Source of the DNA: DASXBA01 sp046729895
GTDB lineage: Bacteria > Actinomycetota > Thermoleophilia > Solirubrobacterales > Thermoleophilaceae
Direction: 5' to 3'
Length of the DNA: 12,372 bases
Assembly: GCA_046729895.1 (NCBI GenBank)
Contig: JBKPHP010000026.1
Span: 1 to 12,372, forward strand
This document shows positions 1 through 7,326 of the stretch, piece by piece. The first letter of the stretch is position 1. Each line of letters begins with the position of its first letter. The translations under genes and the position numbers were made by a program. The notes beneath the pieces were generated by a model, which worked only from the letters and a program-made list of their open reading frames with translations, was not told the origin of the DNA and ran no database searches.

Positions 1-2
1 GG

Positions 3-836
3 CACGACGTGGCGACGCGTATCGAGGGCCCGGCCGTCGCCGACGTGGCGGATCACTTCCGGCAGCGCTGGCGGGAGATCGCGGGCGAGGTGCTTCCCCG
101 CTCCGATCCGCCGCAACGGTCCGGGGAGGTCACCATCCAGGTGGTGCGAACCGTCCCCGAGGGAACCTACGGCTTCGCCCCGAGGGGCGAGTTCCGCATC
201 CTGGAGTCATACGTCCGTGCGCTGCGCTCCGCCGAGTCCCTGATCTACATCGAGAACCAGTTCCTGTGGTCCGCCGAGATCGTCGAGATCCTTGCCAACA
301 AGCTGCGCAACCCGCCGCGGGCCGAGTTTCGGATCGTCCTCCTGCTGCCGGTGAATCCGAACAACGGGGCGGACACCACGCGCGGCCAGCTTGGCCTGCT
401 AATCGAGGCCGATCGGGGCGAGGGCCGGCTGCTGCCCGTGACGATCCACTGCCACAGTGGAACCGAGAGCCACTCGCTGTACGTCCACGCGAAGGTGGGC
501 ATCGTCGACGATCGCTGGCTGACCGTCGGGTCGGCCAACCTCAACGAACACTCGCTGTTCAACGACACCGAGATGAACGTCGTGACGACCGACCGCGAGG
601 CGGCCCGGCACACACGTCTGGCGCTGTGGTCGGAGCACCTGGAGCGGCCGGTCGAGCGGATCGCGGGCCATCCCACGACCGTGATCGACGAGGTCTGGAA
701 GCCCATCGCCGGCGAGCAGCTCGAGCGCCGTGAAGCCGGAGAGCCGTTGACTCATAGGCTCATCCGCCTGCCGGCAGTGTCGCGCCGCAGCAAGCGCCTC
801 ATCGGGCCTATGCGCGGGCTGCTGGTGGACGCTTAG
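3..836 (+). CDS. Phospholipase D-like protein, C-terminal part (5' end outside window)
   Basis: Members of this superfamily cleave or transfer phosphodiester bonds, usually in phospholipids, using two HxKxxxxD (HKD) half-sites. The second half-site is visible as HAKVGIVD, with His at codon 486-488, Lys two residues on and Asp seven residues on, followed by GSANLNEHS. The block IYIENQFLW before it is also typical of bacterial PLD-like proteins. The reading frame is open to the left edge, and the residues there (HDVATRIEGPAV) match the usual middle of the family. The GTG at 9 is therefore probably not the start, and the first HKD motif should lie upstream of the window. The C-terminus is short and basic. 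The next gene follows after 34 bases on the same strand. The family assignment is firm, but the substrate (cardiolipin synthase-like or another phospholipid) cannot be told from this part. Confidence 0.85.
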   Translation, partial: HDVATRIEGPAVADVADHFRQRWREIAGEVLPRSDPPQRSGEVTIQVVRTVPEGTYGFAPRGEFRILESYVRALRSAESLIYIENQFLWSAEIVEILANKLRNPPRAEFRIVLLLPVNPNNGADTTRGQLGLLIEADRGEGRLLPVTIHCHSGTESHSLYVHAKVGIVDDRWLTVGSANLNEHSLFNDTEMNVVTTDREAARHTRLALWSEHLERPVERIAGHPTTVIDEVWKPIAGEQLERREAGEPLTHRLIRLPAVSRRSKRLIGPMRGLLVDA

Positions 837-870
837 CAGGAACACGCGGCGACGCGCAGTAGCTCGCTGT

Positions 871-1650
871 GTGGACCGAAGCGATCCGTGGGCGCGCCTG
901 ATCGCAGCCGCAGGCGCGGTGGGCGCCGCCGTCGCGCTCGTGTACATGGTCGGCGGCGCCTCCCTGTCACTGCGCTACGAGGGCTTCGGGCTGCCGGGCC
1001 AGCAGGCGGCGGCCCAGACGCCGCGCGAGGTACTGCTCGCGGCCGGCCTGCGAACACTGACCATCTGGGTGTTGCTAGGGGTCGGCCTGGTCTTGTCGCT
1101 CAGGGCGCTCCCCGACGCCACGGAGCGTGCCCTAGTGGAACGGCTCCGCAGGCCGTTGGGCCTCCTTGCGGTCGCTGTGGTGGCGCTGCTGCTCCTGGTG
1201 CTGCTCGAGGTCTGGTGGCCGCTCGCCACCTACGGCGCGCTCCTGGCGATCGTTCTCGCCTCGGTCCGCTGGAAGGCTCGGCCGCTGCCCCGGGTCCTCG
1301 CGAGCGTGTTTGCGGTCGCTCTAGTCGCCGTGGCCTACGAAGCGGACCGGCTCACCTATCAGGTCGAGCGGACCTGTGTGACCGTTGCCCGGACGGCCGG
1401 CGAGAGCGGGGACAGGGGCGTGTGCGGGACGCTGATCGGGCAGCAGGACCGCGGCTTTTACGTCGGCGTCCCGCTCGAGGCCCCGGGTGGTGGCGTGCAG
1501 GCAGCTCGGCCCCAGCGGCTCCTGTTCGTCCCTGCCGCCCGCGTGAGAGACGCTACGTCGCGGAAGCAGCTCGCCCGCGTGACAGAAGACAGCGCGGACT
1601 CCCGACGACGGCGGCTTCTCTCACGTCTGTGGGACGTTCGCGTGCGCTGA
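871..1650 (+). CDS. Multi-pass membrane protein of unknown function
   Basis: I do not recognise the family. The 259-residue product has about five hydrophobic segments: residues about 8-30, 54-80, 95-114, 117-134 and 141-157. A hydrophilic C-terminal part of roughly 100 residues follows. It contains two cysteines (near residues 169 and 186), the stretch QQDRGFYVGVP, and a block resembling RLLFVPAARV. This tail resembles the small soluble domains that follow membrane anchors in some actinobacterial hypothetical proteins, with no known catalytic motif. The GTG at 871 is the start used here; no good Shine-Dalgarno precedes it, so the start is uncertain. It follows the PLD-like gene by 34 bases on the same strand and ends 8 bases before the convergent oxidoreductase gene, so it may be co-transcribed with the PLD-like gene. 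Confidence 0.7.
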   Translation: MDRSDPWARLIAAAGAVGAAVALVYMVGGASLSLRYEGFGLPGQQAAAQTPREVLLAAGLRTLTIWVLLGVGLVLSLRALPDATERALVERLRRPLGLLAVAVVALLLLVLLEVWWPLATYGALLAIVLASVRWKARPLPRVLASVFAVALVAVAYEADRLTYQVERTCVTVARTAGESGDRGVCGTLIGQQDRGFYVGVPLEAPGGGVQAARPQRLLFVPAARVRDATSRKQLARVTEDSADSRRRRLLSRLWDVRVR

Positions 1651-1658
1651 GCCGACAG

Positions 1659-2063
1659 CTAGACGCGCTCCAAGACCACCACCGGGATCCGCCGGTTGCC
1701 GGCGCGCTCCTGGTAGGTGTCGTAGCCGGCGTAGTAGTCCACAGCCTCCTTCCATAGCCGCTCCCGCTCCTCCCCCTCGGCCTCGTGGGCGACGTAATCC
1801 CCGGTCCGCTTCGGCGCCAGCACCTTGGCACGCGGGTTGACGCGCAGGTTGTGCACCCACGCCGGGTGGCGGGGGGACCCCGCCTTCGAGCCGATCAGCA
1901 CGAGTCGATCCCCGTCCAGCAGGTAGAGGAGCGGGGTCTTGCGGACCTGTCCGCTCTTGGCGCCCACGGTCTCCAGCAGGCAGATCTGCTGCCCGGGGGC
2001 GGCGCTGACGCGGCCGGCGGACAGCGACAGCAGCACGCGGTCCACTCGCATGGCCACGTTCAC
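1659..2063 (-). CDS. Nitroreductase-family deazaflavin (F420)-dependent oxidoreductase
   Basis: This 134-residue protein resembles the DUF385/Ddn group (split beta-barrel, F420H2-dependent quinone or nitro reductases), which are common in Actinobacteria. Recognisable family blocks are LLETVGAKSGQVRKTPLLYL (residues about 29-48), a DGDRLVLIGSKAG segment, and SPRHPAWVHNLRVNP, where the PRHPxWxxNL motif is diagnostic. The C-terminus carries the usual YxxYxxRAGNRRIPVVVLER ending. GTG at 2063 is the furthest possible start because an in-frame TAA lies two codons upstream; ATG at 2051 is an alternative. Length fits the family (about 130-150 residues). Cofactor use is inferred from the family. The gene is divergent from aconitase across a 102-base gap and convergent with the membrane-protein gene. 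Confidence 0.88.
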   Translation of the reverse strand: MNVAMRVDRVLLSLSAGRVSAAPGQQICLLETVGAKSGQVRKTPLLYLLDGDRLVLIGSKAGSPRHPAWVHNLRVNPRAKVLAPKRTGDYVAHEAEGEERERLWKEAVDYYAGYDTYQERAGNRRIPVVVLERV

Positions 2064-2165
2064 GAATTACCAGCCCCCGACCTGGGAGCGGGCGAAGCTC
2101 TCGAGCGAGCGCTCCCACCAGGGCGAGCTGCCGGCGGCGATCCGGCATCGAGGGAGCGTATCCGC
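2064..2165. promoter_or_regulatory. Divergent intergenic region with alternative hairpins over the aconitase RBS
   Basis: These 102 bases must hold the control signals for both the oxidoreductase (minus) and aconitase (plus). GGGAGCG occurs at 2084-2090 and again at 2152-2158, and its complement CGCTCCC sits between them at 2110-2116. CGCTCCC can pair with the first copy (8 base pairs when the flanking T-A is counted, 19-base loop) or with the second copy (7 base pairs, 35-base loop), but not with both. The second copy overlaps the purine-rich GAGGGAG (2150-2156) that would serve as ribosome-binding site for ATG 2166. No clear -10/-35 pair was recognised. The arrangement is seen directly; a regulatory role is inference. 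Confidence 0.4.
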
Positions 2166-4169
2166 ATGACCAGGGCCGCTTCGGGGAAGATGGAGGCGAT
2201 GGCCGAGAACCTGACCCGGCAGATCCTCCGAGAGCACCTCGTGGATGGCGAGCTCGACCCCGGTGAGCCGATCGCGCTCCGCATCGACCAGACCCTGCTC
2301 CAGGACGCCACGGGGACGATGTCGCTGATGCAGTTCGAGCAGCTGGAGGTGCCTCGCGTCAAGGTCGACCGGGCCGTTCAGTACGTCGACCACAACGTCA
2401 TCCAGCTGGACTTCAAGAATCCGGACGACCACCGCATGCTCCAGGCGCTGTGCCGCAAGTACGGCATCGACTTCTCGCGTCCCGGCAACGGCATCTGCCA
2501 TTACGTGCACATCGAGCGCTACGCGAAACCGGGCGACATCCTCGTCGGGGCGGACTCGCACACCACCACCAGCGGCGCGCTCGGGATGATCGCCATCGGC
2601 GCCGGCGGGCTCGACGTCGCGGTGGCGATGGGGGGCTATCCGTACGAGATCGCCTGTCCGCAGGTGGTCGAGGTGCACCTCTCTGGGGAGCTCCAGCGGC
2701 CCTGGATCCAGGCGAAGGACATCATCCTCGAGCTGCTTCGCCGCCTTTCCGTCCGAGGCGGCAAGAACAAGGTCTTCGAGTTCACCGGGGCGGGCACCGC
2801 GGACCTGAGCGTGCCGGAGCGCGGAACGATCGCCAACATGATCGCCGAGCTCGGCGCCACGTCCGCCCTGTTCCCGCCCGACGACAACACCCGCGAATGG
2901 CTGCGCCGGCAGCAGCGCGAAGGCGACTTCGAACAGATCGGGCCGGAGGAGGGGGCCGAGTACGACGACCGGGTGGAGATCGACCTGGCGGAGCTCTCGC
3001 CGCTCGTGGCCAAGCCCCACAACCCGGACAACGTGGTTCCCGTCGAGGAGGTGGCGGGCACGCCGGTCGAGCAGGTCTGCATCGGCTCATCGGTCAACTC
3101 CGCCTACCTTGACCTCGCCCTGCCCGGAGCGGTGCTCGCCGACAAGGAGGGTCAGACGGTGAGCCCGCGCTGCACCGCAACGGCCACCCCCGGCTCGCGG
3201 CAGATACTCGTTGCGATCGCCGAGTCCGGCGTCTACCGCCAGCTCGTCGAAGGGGGCGTGCGGATGCTGGAGCCGGTCTGCGGGCCGTGCGTCGGGATGG
3301 GGCAGGCGCCGCCCTCGAACGCGAACTCGCTGCGCACCTTCAACCGCAACTTCCAGGGCCGCTCCGGCACGCCGGAGGACTCCGTCTACCTCTGCTCGCC
3401 CGCGGTCGCCGCGGTGTCGATGCTCCGGGGCGAGATACGCGACCCGCGCGAATATGGCGAGCCGCCCGAGCTGCTGGAGATGCCTGAGCTCGAGCCCTAC
3501 GTCGACGACGTTCACATCTTCGCTCCGGCTCCCGATGACGAGGCCGAGTCCATCGAGGTGCCGCGCGGGCCCAACATCAAGCCGCCGCCCGAGCACGTGC
3601 CCATGGAGGACTCGATCAGCGCCAGGATCGCCACGGTGCGGGAGGACAACATCTCCACTGGCGACCTCGCACCCGATGGCGTGATCGTCATGAGCTACCG
3701 GTCCAACATCCCTGCTATCGCCGAGTACACATTCCAGCACCGCGACCCGGAGTTCCGGAAGCGGATGCAGGAGTGGGGGGAGGGCTTCATCGTCGGCGGC
3801 CACAACTACGGCCAGGGCTCCTCGCGGGAGCACGCCGCGCTCGCGCCGCTCCAGCTTGGGGTCAAAGCCGTGTTCGCCAAGTCGTTCGCCCGCATCCACC
3901 GGCGCAACCTGGTGGCGCAGGGCATTCTGGCGCTGACCTTCAAGGACGAGTTCGACTATGACCGTGCCGAGGTGGGGCAGACCTGGGCGCTCCGCAAGGT
4001 GAGGCAGGAGCTGGAGGAGGGGGCGGATGAGATCACCGTACGGGTTGAGGACTCCGGCGAGGAGTTCACCGTCGAGCACGACTTCGCCCCCAAGGAACGC
4101 GAGATCTTGATCGAGGGCGGCCTGCTGCACTACCTGCGCGAGCACGGCCGCGAAGCGGGGGTCGCTTGA
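2166..4169 (+). CDS. acn: Aconitate hydratase (Aquifex-type)
   Basis: Aconitase interconverts citrate and isocitrate in the TCA cycle with a [4Fe-4S] cluster. The catalytic domains are recognisable from GNGICHYVHIERY and GADSHTTTSGALGMIAIGAGG onward. The swivel domain near the C-terminus contains NYGQGSSREHAA, with the active-site Ser-Arg at about residues 553-554. Two cluster cysteines are seen in VCGPCVG (Cys372 and Cys375). The third, normally in a GSCTN motif, is replaced here: the sequence is IGSSVN, with Ser309 at 3090-3092 and a Cys four residues earlier. ATG 2166 is chosen for its GAGGGAG at 9 bases. ATG 2199, giving 656 residues and a start (MAENLTRQIL) closer to the family's, is a real alternative. 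An open frame runs further upstream but over the opposite-strand oxidoreductase and is not credible. The stop overlaps the next gene's TTG start. Confidence 0.92.
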   Translation: MTRAASGKMEAMAENLTRQILREHLVDGELDPGEPIALRIDQTLLQDATGTMSLMQFEQLEVPRVKVDRAVQYVDHNVIQLDFKNPDDHRMLQALCRKYGIDFSRPGNGICHYVHIERYAKPGDILVGADSHTTTSGALGMIAIGAGGLDVAVAMGGYPYEIACPQVVEVHLSGELQRPWIQAKDIILELLRRLSVRGGKNKVFEFTGAGTADLSVPERGTIANMIAELGATSALFPPDDNTREWLRRQQREGDFEQIGPEEGAEYDDRVEIDLAELSPLVAKPHNPDNVVPVEEVAGTPVEQVCIGSSVNSAYLDLALPGAVLADKEGQTVSPRCTATATPGSRQILVAIAESGVYRQLVEGGVRMLEPVCGPCVGMGQAPPSNANSLRTFNRNFQGRSGTPEDSVYLCSPAVAAVSMLRGEIRDPREYGEPPELLEMPELEPYVDDVHIFAPAPDDEAESIEVPRGPNIKPPPEHVPMEDSISARIATVREDNISTGDLAPDGVIVMSYRSNIPAIAEYTFQHRDPEFRKRMQEWGEGFIVGGHNYGQGSSREHAALAPLQLGVKAVFAKSFARIHRRNLVAQGILALTFKDEFDYDRAEVGQTWALRKVRQELEEGADEITVRVEDSGEEFTVEHDFAPKEREILIEGGLLHYLREHGREAGVA

Positions 4170-4372
4170 GCCGCAAGGAGCGCAGCGCGAGCGTCGGTCG
4201 CGCGAGCACCGCAGCACCGCATTCCGAGGATCCGATCGCGACAATCGAGCGCTGGTGCGACGCCGGCGCCGACTACCGCGTAGTGCACCTCTCTGACGAG
4301 CAGGCCGTGGTGGACCTCACCACCTGCGACGGGAGCCGATGGAGCGACTCGAGTCGAGCGAACGGCGGCTGA
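4166..4372 (+). CDS. Small conserved hypothetical protein, apparently frameshifted
   Basis: The intact part reads IATIERWCDAGADYRVVHLSDEQAVVDLTTCDG. It resembles a small actinobacterial hypothetical family of about 75 residues that I know by its pattern (W..GA.YRVV....E.AVVDL.TC.GE...RLES) but cannot name. After the GGG at 4331-4333 the frame runs into an unrelated tail and stops at 4372. Stepping back one base restores EPMERLESSERRLIDYLRRESG and a stop at 4399-4401. That tail looks like the expected family ending, and its TGA would overlap the GTG of the acetyltransferase by four bases. A single lost G therefore explains the sequence. The TTG start overlaps the aconitase stop (TTGA), which suggests translational coupling. 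The function is unknown. Confidence 0.6.
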   Translation: MSRKERSASVGRASTAAPHSEDPIATIERWCDAGADYRVVHLSDEQAVVDLTTCDGSRWSDSSRANGG

Positions 4373-4397
4373 TCGACTACCTGAGGCGCGAGTCCGG

Positions 4398-4841
4398 GTG
4401 ACCCGGGTGCGCCGCGCCGCCGAGGCGGATGCGGCGGCCATCGCCGAGCTCATGGGGTTGCTCGGCTACCCGTCCTCCGAGTCGCAGGTCCGGGCGCGGC
4501 TCGCTCGGTTCGAGGCGTTCCCGGGCGCCGAGGTGCTCGTGGCCGAGCGCGAGGGCGCCGTCGTCGGCGTGGTCGGGATGTCGCAGACGCAGCTGCTGGC
4601 GCAAGACGCGCCTTCGTGCCGGATAACGGCGCTCGCCGTGATGCCCGCCGCCCGCCGCCGCGGAGTCGCGACCGCGCTGCTGGACGCGCTCGAGCGGGAG
4701 GCGCGGAAGCAAGGCTGCTTCCGGATCGAGGTGACGTCTCGGCCCGACCGCCGCGAGGCACACGCCTACTACCTGGAGCGGGGCTTCGAGGAACGGCGAC
4801 ACCGCTTCGCCAAGGAATTAGAACGACTTACGCCGCCGTGA
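4398..4841 (+). CDS. GNAT-family N-acetyltransferase
   Basis: This 147-residue single-domain protein has the GNAT fold pattern; the family transfers an acetyl group from acetyl-CoA to an amine. The acetyl-CoA pyrophosphate-binding motif A is seen as ITALAVMPAARRRGVATALL, with R/QxxGxA as RRRGVA at residues 86-91. Motif B is AHAYYLERGFEE at about 121-132. The N-terminal VRRAAEADAAAIAELM is the usual first strand and helix. The acceptor cannot be predicted. The GTG start lies in GGGTGACC, and its GTG overlaps the TGA that would end the upstream small gene if that gene's frameshift were repaired, so it is probably the last gene of the aconitase transcript. A long hairpin begins at its stop codon. 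Confidence 0.85.
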   Translation: MTRVRRAAEADAAAIAELMGLLGYPSSESQVRARLARFEAFPGAEVLVAEREGAVVGVVGMSQTQLLAQDAPSCRITALAVMPAARRRGVATALLDALEREARKQGCFRIEVTSRPDRREAHAYYLERGFEERRHRFAKELERLTPP

Positions 4842-4882
4842 ACGTCCATTTCCCAACGCCATAGCGTGGTGAAATGACGTTC
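4840..4882. terminator. Bidirectional hairpin terminator between convergent genes
   Basis: GAACGTC (4840-4846) pairs with GACGTTC (4876-4882), ATTTC (4848-4852) with GAAAT (4871-4875), and ACGC (4856-4859) with GCGT (4864-4867), around a CATA loop. The exceptions are one bulged C and two internal mismatches. The hairpin starts at the acetyltransferase stop and ends 5 bases before the stop codon of the opposite-strand thiamine-binding gene (4888), so it can serve both transcripts. It is noticeably less GC-rich than its surroundings and has no long U-run. Confidence 0.6.
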
Positions 4883-4887
4883 GCGGA

Positions 4888-5196
4888 TTATGGCCTGAGG
4901 CGCTCCTCCACCGAGCGGACCTTGTCGTCGAGCGTCTGGTCGGGCTTGTCCCGCCGCTCGTCGAGCTTGAGCACCGTGTAGACACGCGGGATGCCCAGCT
5001 CGAAGGGCACCGCGTGCAGCTCGCCGACGATCGCGAGGATGTCCCCGGTCGAGCCCTCGAGCGAAGTACCCATCGCATGCATGCGGTACCGGACGCGGTC
5101 CTGCGCGGCAAGCCGTCCTTGGATCTCGGCGATGTACTCGCTGGCGCTGATCTCCGGGCGGCCCAGGGCGAGCACGGTCAGGTCTGCGGTGGCCAT
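4888..5196 (-). CDS. MTH1187-family thiamine-binding protein
   Basis: The 102-residue product matches the DUF77/YqgV/MTH1187 small ferredoxin-like-fold family (Pfam Thiamine_BP), whose members bind thiamine and form tetramers. Visible family features are the N-terminal strand with ADLTVLALG, SASEYIAEIQ, the HAMGTSLEGSTGDILAIV block, and the C-terminal RVYTVLKLDERRDKP followed by a KVRSVEERL helix. Length is as expected (about 100 residues). The ATG at 5196 lies 19 bases inside the 3' end of the upstream dehydrogenase gene, so it is almost certainly the last gene of the acyl-CoA operon. Why a thiamine-binding protein sits there is unknown. Confidence 0.85.
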   Translation of the reverse strand: MATADLTVLALGRPEISASEYIAEIQGRLAAQDRVRYRMHAMGTSLEGSTGDILAIVGELHAVPFELGIPRVYTVLKLDERRDKPDQTLDDKVRSVEERLRP

Positions 5197-6557
5197 TCGC
5201 CGAGACTAGCCGCGCGACGCAGCAGGGGCGCCGCGCGGTAGCGCTCTTCGTGCCGCTCCTCGTACAGGCCGTCGATGACCGCCAGCACGTGATCGACGCC
5301 CATAGCGGCGCCCCACTCGACGGGCCCCCGCGGGTGGTTCAGGCCGAGTGTCAGCCCGGCGTCGACGTCCTCAGCCGAACCGACCCCCTCGCCGATCGCG
5401 AACGCCGCTTCGTTCACGAGCTGGCTGGCGATCCGGCCCAGCACGAGCCCCGGCCCGTCGCCGACCCATTCCACGTGCAGCCCGCGGTCGCGGAACAGGC
5501 GCTCGGCCGACGCGCAGGCGTCCTCGGGCGTGGACGGAAGGCGCGTCAGCTCCACGAGACGGGCGGTTTCGGGTCCCGCCACGACGCAGAAGCCGATCGC
5601 CTGTGGGCGCCCCTGGGCGGTCAGAGTGCGTGTCGCGCACGAAACCAGCTCGAAGCCCCCCTCGCCTACGTCTATTGCGGTGGCGCCCGGCGGCTCCGGA
5701 TCCTCCGGCCGGTAGGGCTCCTGCGAGTAGTCGTAGTAGCCGCGGCCGCTCTTCCGGCCCAGGCGACCCGCGGCGACCATGCGGGCCTGGATCGGGTTGG
5801 GCTTCCAGCGGGGCTCACCGAAGGAGAGTTCCGTGAAGGACTTGGCGACCTCGAAGCCCACGTCGATGCCCACCAGGTCCATGAGCTCGAACGGACCCAT
5901 GCGAAAGCCGCCCCCCATGCGGCAGATGCGGTCGATCTGCTCGTGGCTCGCAATCCGCTCCTGCAAGAGCCGCAATGCCTCCGTGTAGAACGGGCGGCCG
6001 CAGCGATTGACCAGAAAGCCGGGGCCGTCGGCGGCGTCGATCACGCGCTTGCCCATGGCGTCTCCGGCGGACCGGGCGGTGGCGAGCGCCCGCTCTCCGG
6101 TCTGGTCCGCGGCGATCACCTCGACCAGCTTCATCAGCGGCGCCGGGTTGAAGAAGTGCATACCCACGACGTTCTCCGGCCTGGCCGCCGCGCCGGCCAG
6201 CGAGGTCACCGGAATCGAGGACGTGTTGCTCGCGAGGACGGCGTCGGGCGCGACCTGGGACAGCTCACGGAACAGCTCGCGCTTGAGGTCCAGGCGCTCC
6301 GGCGCCGCCTCTATTACCAGCTCGCAACCAGAGAAATCCTCGAGCGAGGGAGCCGCCTCCAGCAGGCCCTGGTCGACCTCGCGGCCGTGGTCCGCCCACT
6401 TGCGCAGGCCGGCGCGCGCTCGCCCGACACCCGCATCGAGCGCCTCCGGGATCGGGTCGTGGAGCAGCGTTCGCATGCCGGCGCCGGCGCCGAGCTGGGC
6501 GATCCCGGCACCCATCGTGCCGGCGCCCACCACGCCGAGACTTCGGGGGATGTCCAT
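5178..6557 (-). CDS. 3-hydroxyacyl-CoA dehydrogenase, two C-terminal domains (PaaH/HbdH-like)
   Basis: This enzyme oxidises 3-hydroxyacyl-CoA to 3-oxoacyl-CoA with NAD+. The 459-residue protein starts with a Rossmann domain (VVGAGTMGAGIA; G11, G13 and G16). It has SNTSSIPVT at about 110-118 and the catalytic His134-Glu146 dyad in GMHFFNPAP/KLVEV, with the usual 12-residue spacing. A first 3HCDH C-terminal domain covers about 178-285 (DGPGFLVNR, GPFELMDLVG, GRKSGRGYYDY). A second one covers about 363-450 (GDGPGLVLGRI, GLNHPRGPVEW). This duplicated architecture and length are those of PaaH/PaaC-type 3-hydroxyadipyl-CoA dehydrogenases, but simple 3-hydroxybutyryl-CoA use is equally possible. The start is ATG 6557, two bases after the hydratase stop; a longer open frame upstream overlaps the hydratase and is rejected. 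Confidence 0.9.
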   Translation of the reverse strand: MDIPRSLGVVGAGTMGAGIAQLGAGAGMRTLLHDPIPEALDAGVGRARAGLRKWADHGREVDQGLLEAAPSLEDFSGCELVIEAAPERLDLKRELFRELSQVAPDAVLASNTSSIPVTSLAGAAARPENVVGMHFFNPAPLMKLVEVIAADQTGERALATARSAGDAMGKRVIDAADGPGFLVNRCGRPFYTEALRLLQERIASHEQIDRICRMGGGFRMGPFELMDLVGIDVGFEVAKSFTELSFGEPRWKPNPIQARMVAAGRLGRKSGRGYYDYSQEPYRPEDPEPPGATAIDVGEGGFELVSCATRTLTAQGRPQAIGFCVVAGPETARLVELTRLPSTPEDACASAERLFRDRGLHVEWVGDGPGLVLGRIASQLVNEAAFAIGEGVGSAEDVDAGLTLGLNHPRGPVEWGAAMGVDHVLAVIDGLYEERHEERYRAAPLLRRAASLGEWPPQT

Positions 6558-6559
6558 CC

Positions 6560-7326
6560 CTAGCGGCCCTTGAAGTCCGGCTTGCGCTTCTCGAGGAACG
6601 CATTCATGCCCTCGACGCGGTCCTCGGTCGCCATGGCCAGCTCGTACAGGCGCCGCTCCTGGTCGAGCCCGGCCGTGAGCGCTGTCTCCTCTGCTGCGAG
6701 CACCGCCTGCTTCGCGAGTCGCACGGCCAGCGGCGGCCGTCGTGAAACCATCTCGGCGAGCTCGACCGCCTCCCCTAGCCACCGCCTGCGGCGCGCCACG
6801 CGGTTGACGATTCCGAGCCGGAAAGCCTCCTCGGCGTCGATGCGGCGGCCGGTGAGCACCAGCTCCATGGCGCGCTGCTTGCCCATTACCCGCGCCATCC
6901 GTTGCGTCCCCCGCCCCCGGGGATGATGCCGAGCAGGATCTCGGGCTGGCCGAACTCGGCCGTCTCGGAGGCCACGATCATGTCGCAGGCGAGTGCCAGC
7001 TCGCACCCGCCGCCGAGCGCGTAGCCGGAGACCGCCGCGACTAGCGGCTTGCGGAGCGCCGCCAGCCGCGGCCAGAAGCGTGCGGTGGGGGAGTCGAGCG
7101 CCTCCCGAAAGCTGCGCTGCGCCATCGACCTGATGTCGGCGCCGGACGCGAAGTACTCGTCGCTGCCCGCCACGACCATGCAGCCGAGGTGGGGATCGTC
7201 GTCCCAGCCCTCGAGCTGTGCCGCGAGCTCCTCCATGAGCTCGGGTGAAAGCGCGTTACGGGCATCAGGCCGGTCGAGGCGCGCCACTCCCACGCGATCC
7301 CGAACCTCCGTGGTGACGCTCGTCAT
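6560..7326 (-). pseudogene. Enoyl-CoA hydratase/isomerase (crotonase family), broken by a one-base frameshift
   Basis: Crotonase-fold enzyme that would hydrate 2-enoyl-CoA to 3-hydroxyacyl-CoA. From ATG 7326 the frame gives a normal N-terminal half: RVGVARLDRPDARNALS, FASGADI (oxyanion-hole loop) and GYALGGGCELALACD. The two catalytic glutamates are Glu109 (GGGCE) and Glu129 (FGQPE), 20 apart as in rat crotonase. After LLGIIPGGGG the frame is lost and stops at 6886. The next frame continues with TQRMARVMGKQRAMELVLTG and runs to 6560 with the family's ending (MNAFLEKRKPDFKGR). Adding one base at the C-run 6908-6912 joins the halves into a 255-residue protein of normal length. The start overlaps the acyl-CoA dehydrogenase stop (ATGA). 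Because the rest is perfectly conserved, sequence error is at least as likely as true decay. Confidence 0.88.

Noticed and set aside
1785..2165. Open frame extending aconitase about 127 residues upstream
   Set aside because: It runs antisense over the well-supported oxidoreductase gene, reads as low-quality protein, and the family begins near ATG 2166/2199.
2067..3020. Long minus-strand open frame over the aconitase gene
   Set aside because: It lies opposite clear aconitase motifs and is rich in residues typical of antisense frames in GC-rich DNA; no domain recognised.
3087..4244. Long minus-strand open frame (385 codons) over the aconitase 3' half
   Set aside because: Shadow of the aconitase codon pattern; no recognisable motif and it overlaps the conserved swivel domain.
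4328..4334. Programmed -1 ribosomal frameshift site
   Set aside because: The sequence GACGGGAG is not an X-XXY-YYZ slippery heptamer and no pseudoknot was seen; a lost G is simpler.
5250..6563. Long plus-strand open frame (437 codons) over the hydroxyacyl-CoA dehydrogenase
   Set aside because: It opposes a gene with intact Rossmann and His-Glu motifs; the antisense product has no domain features.
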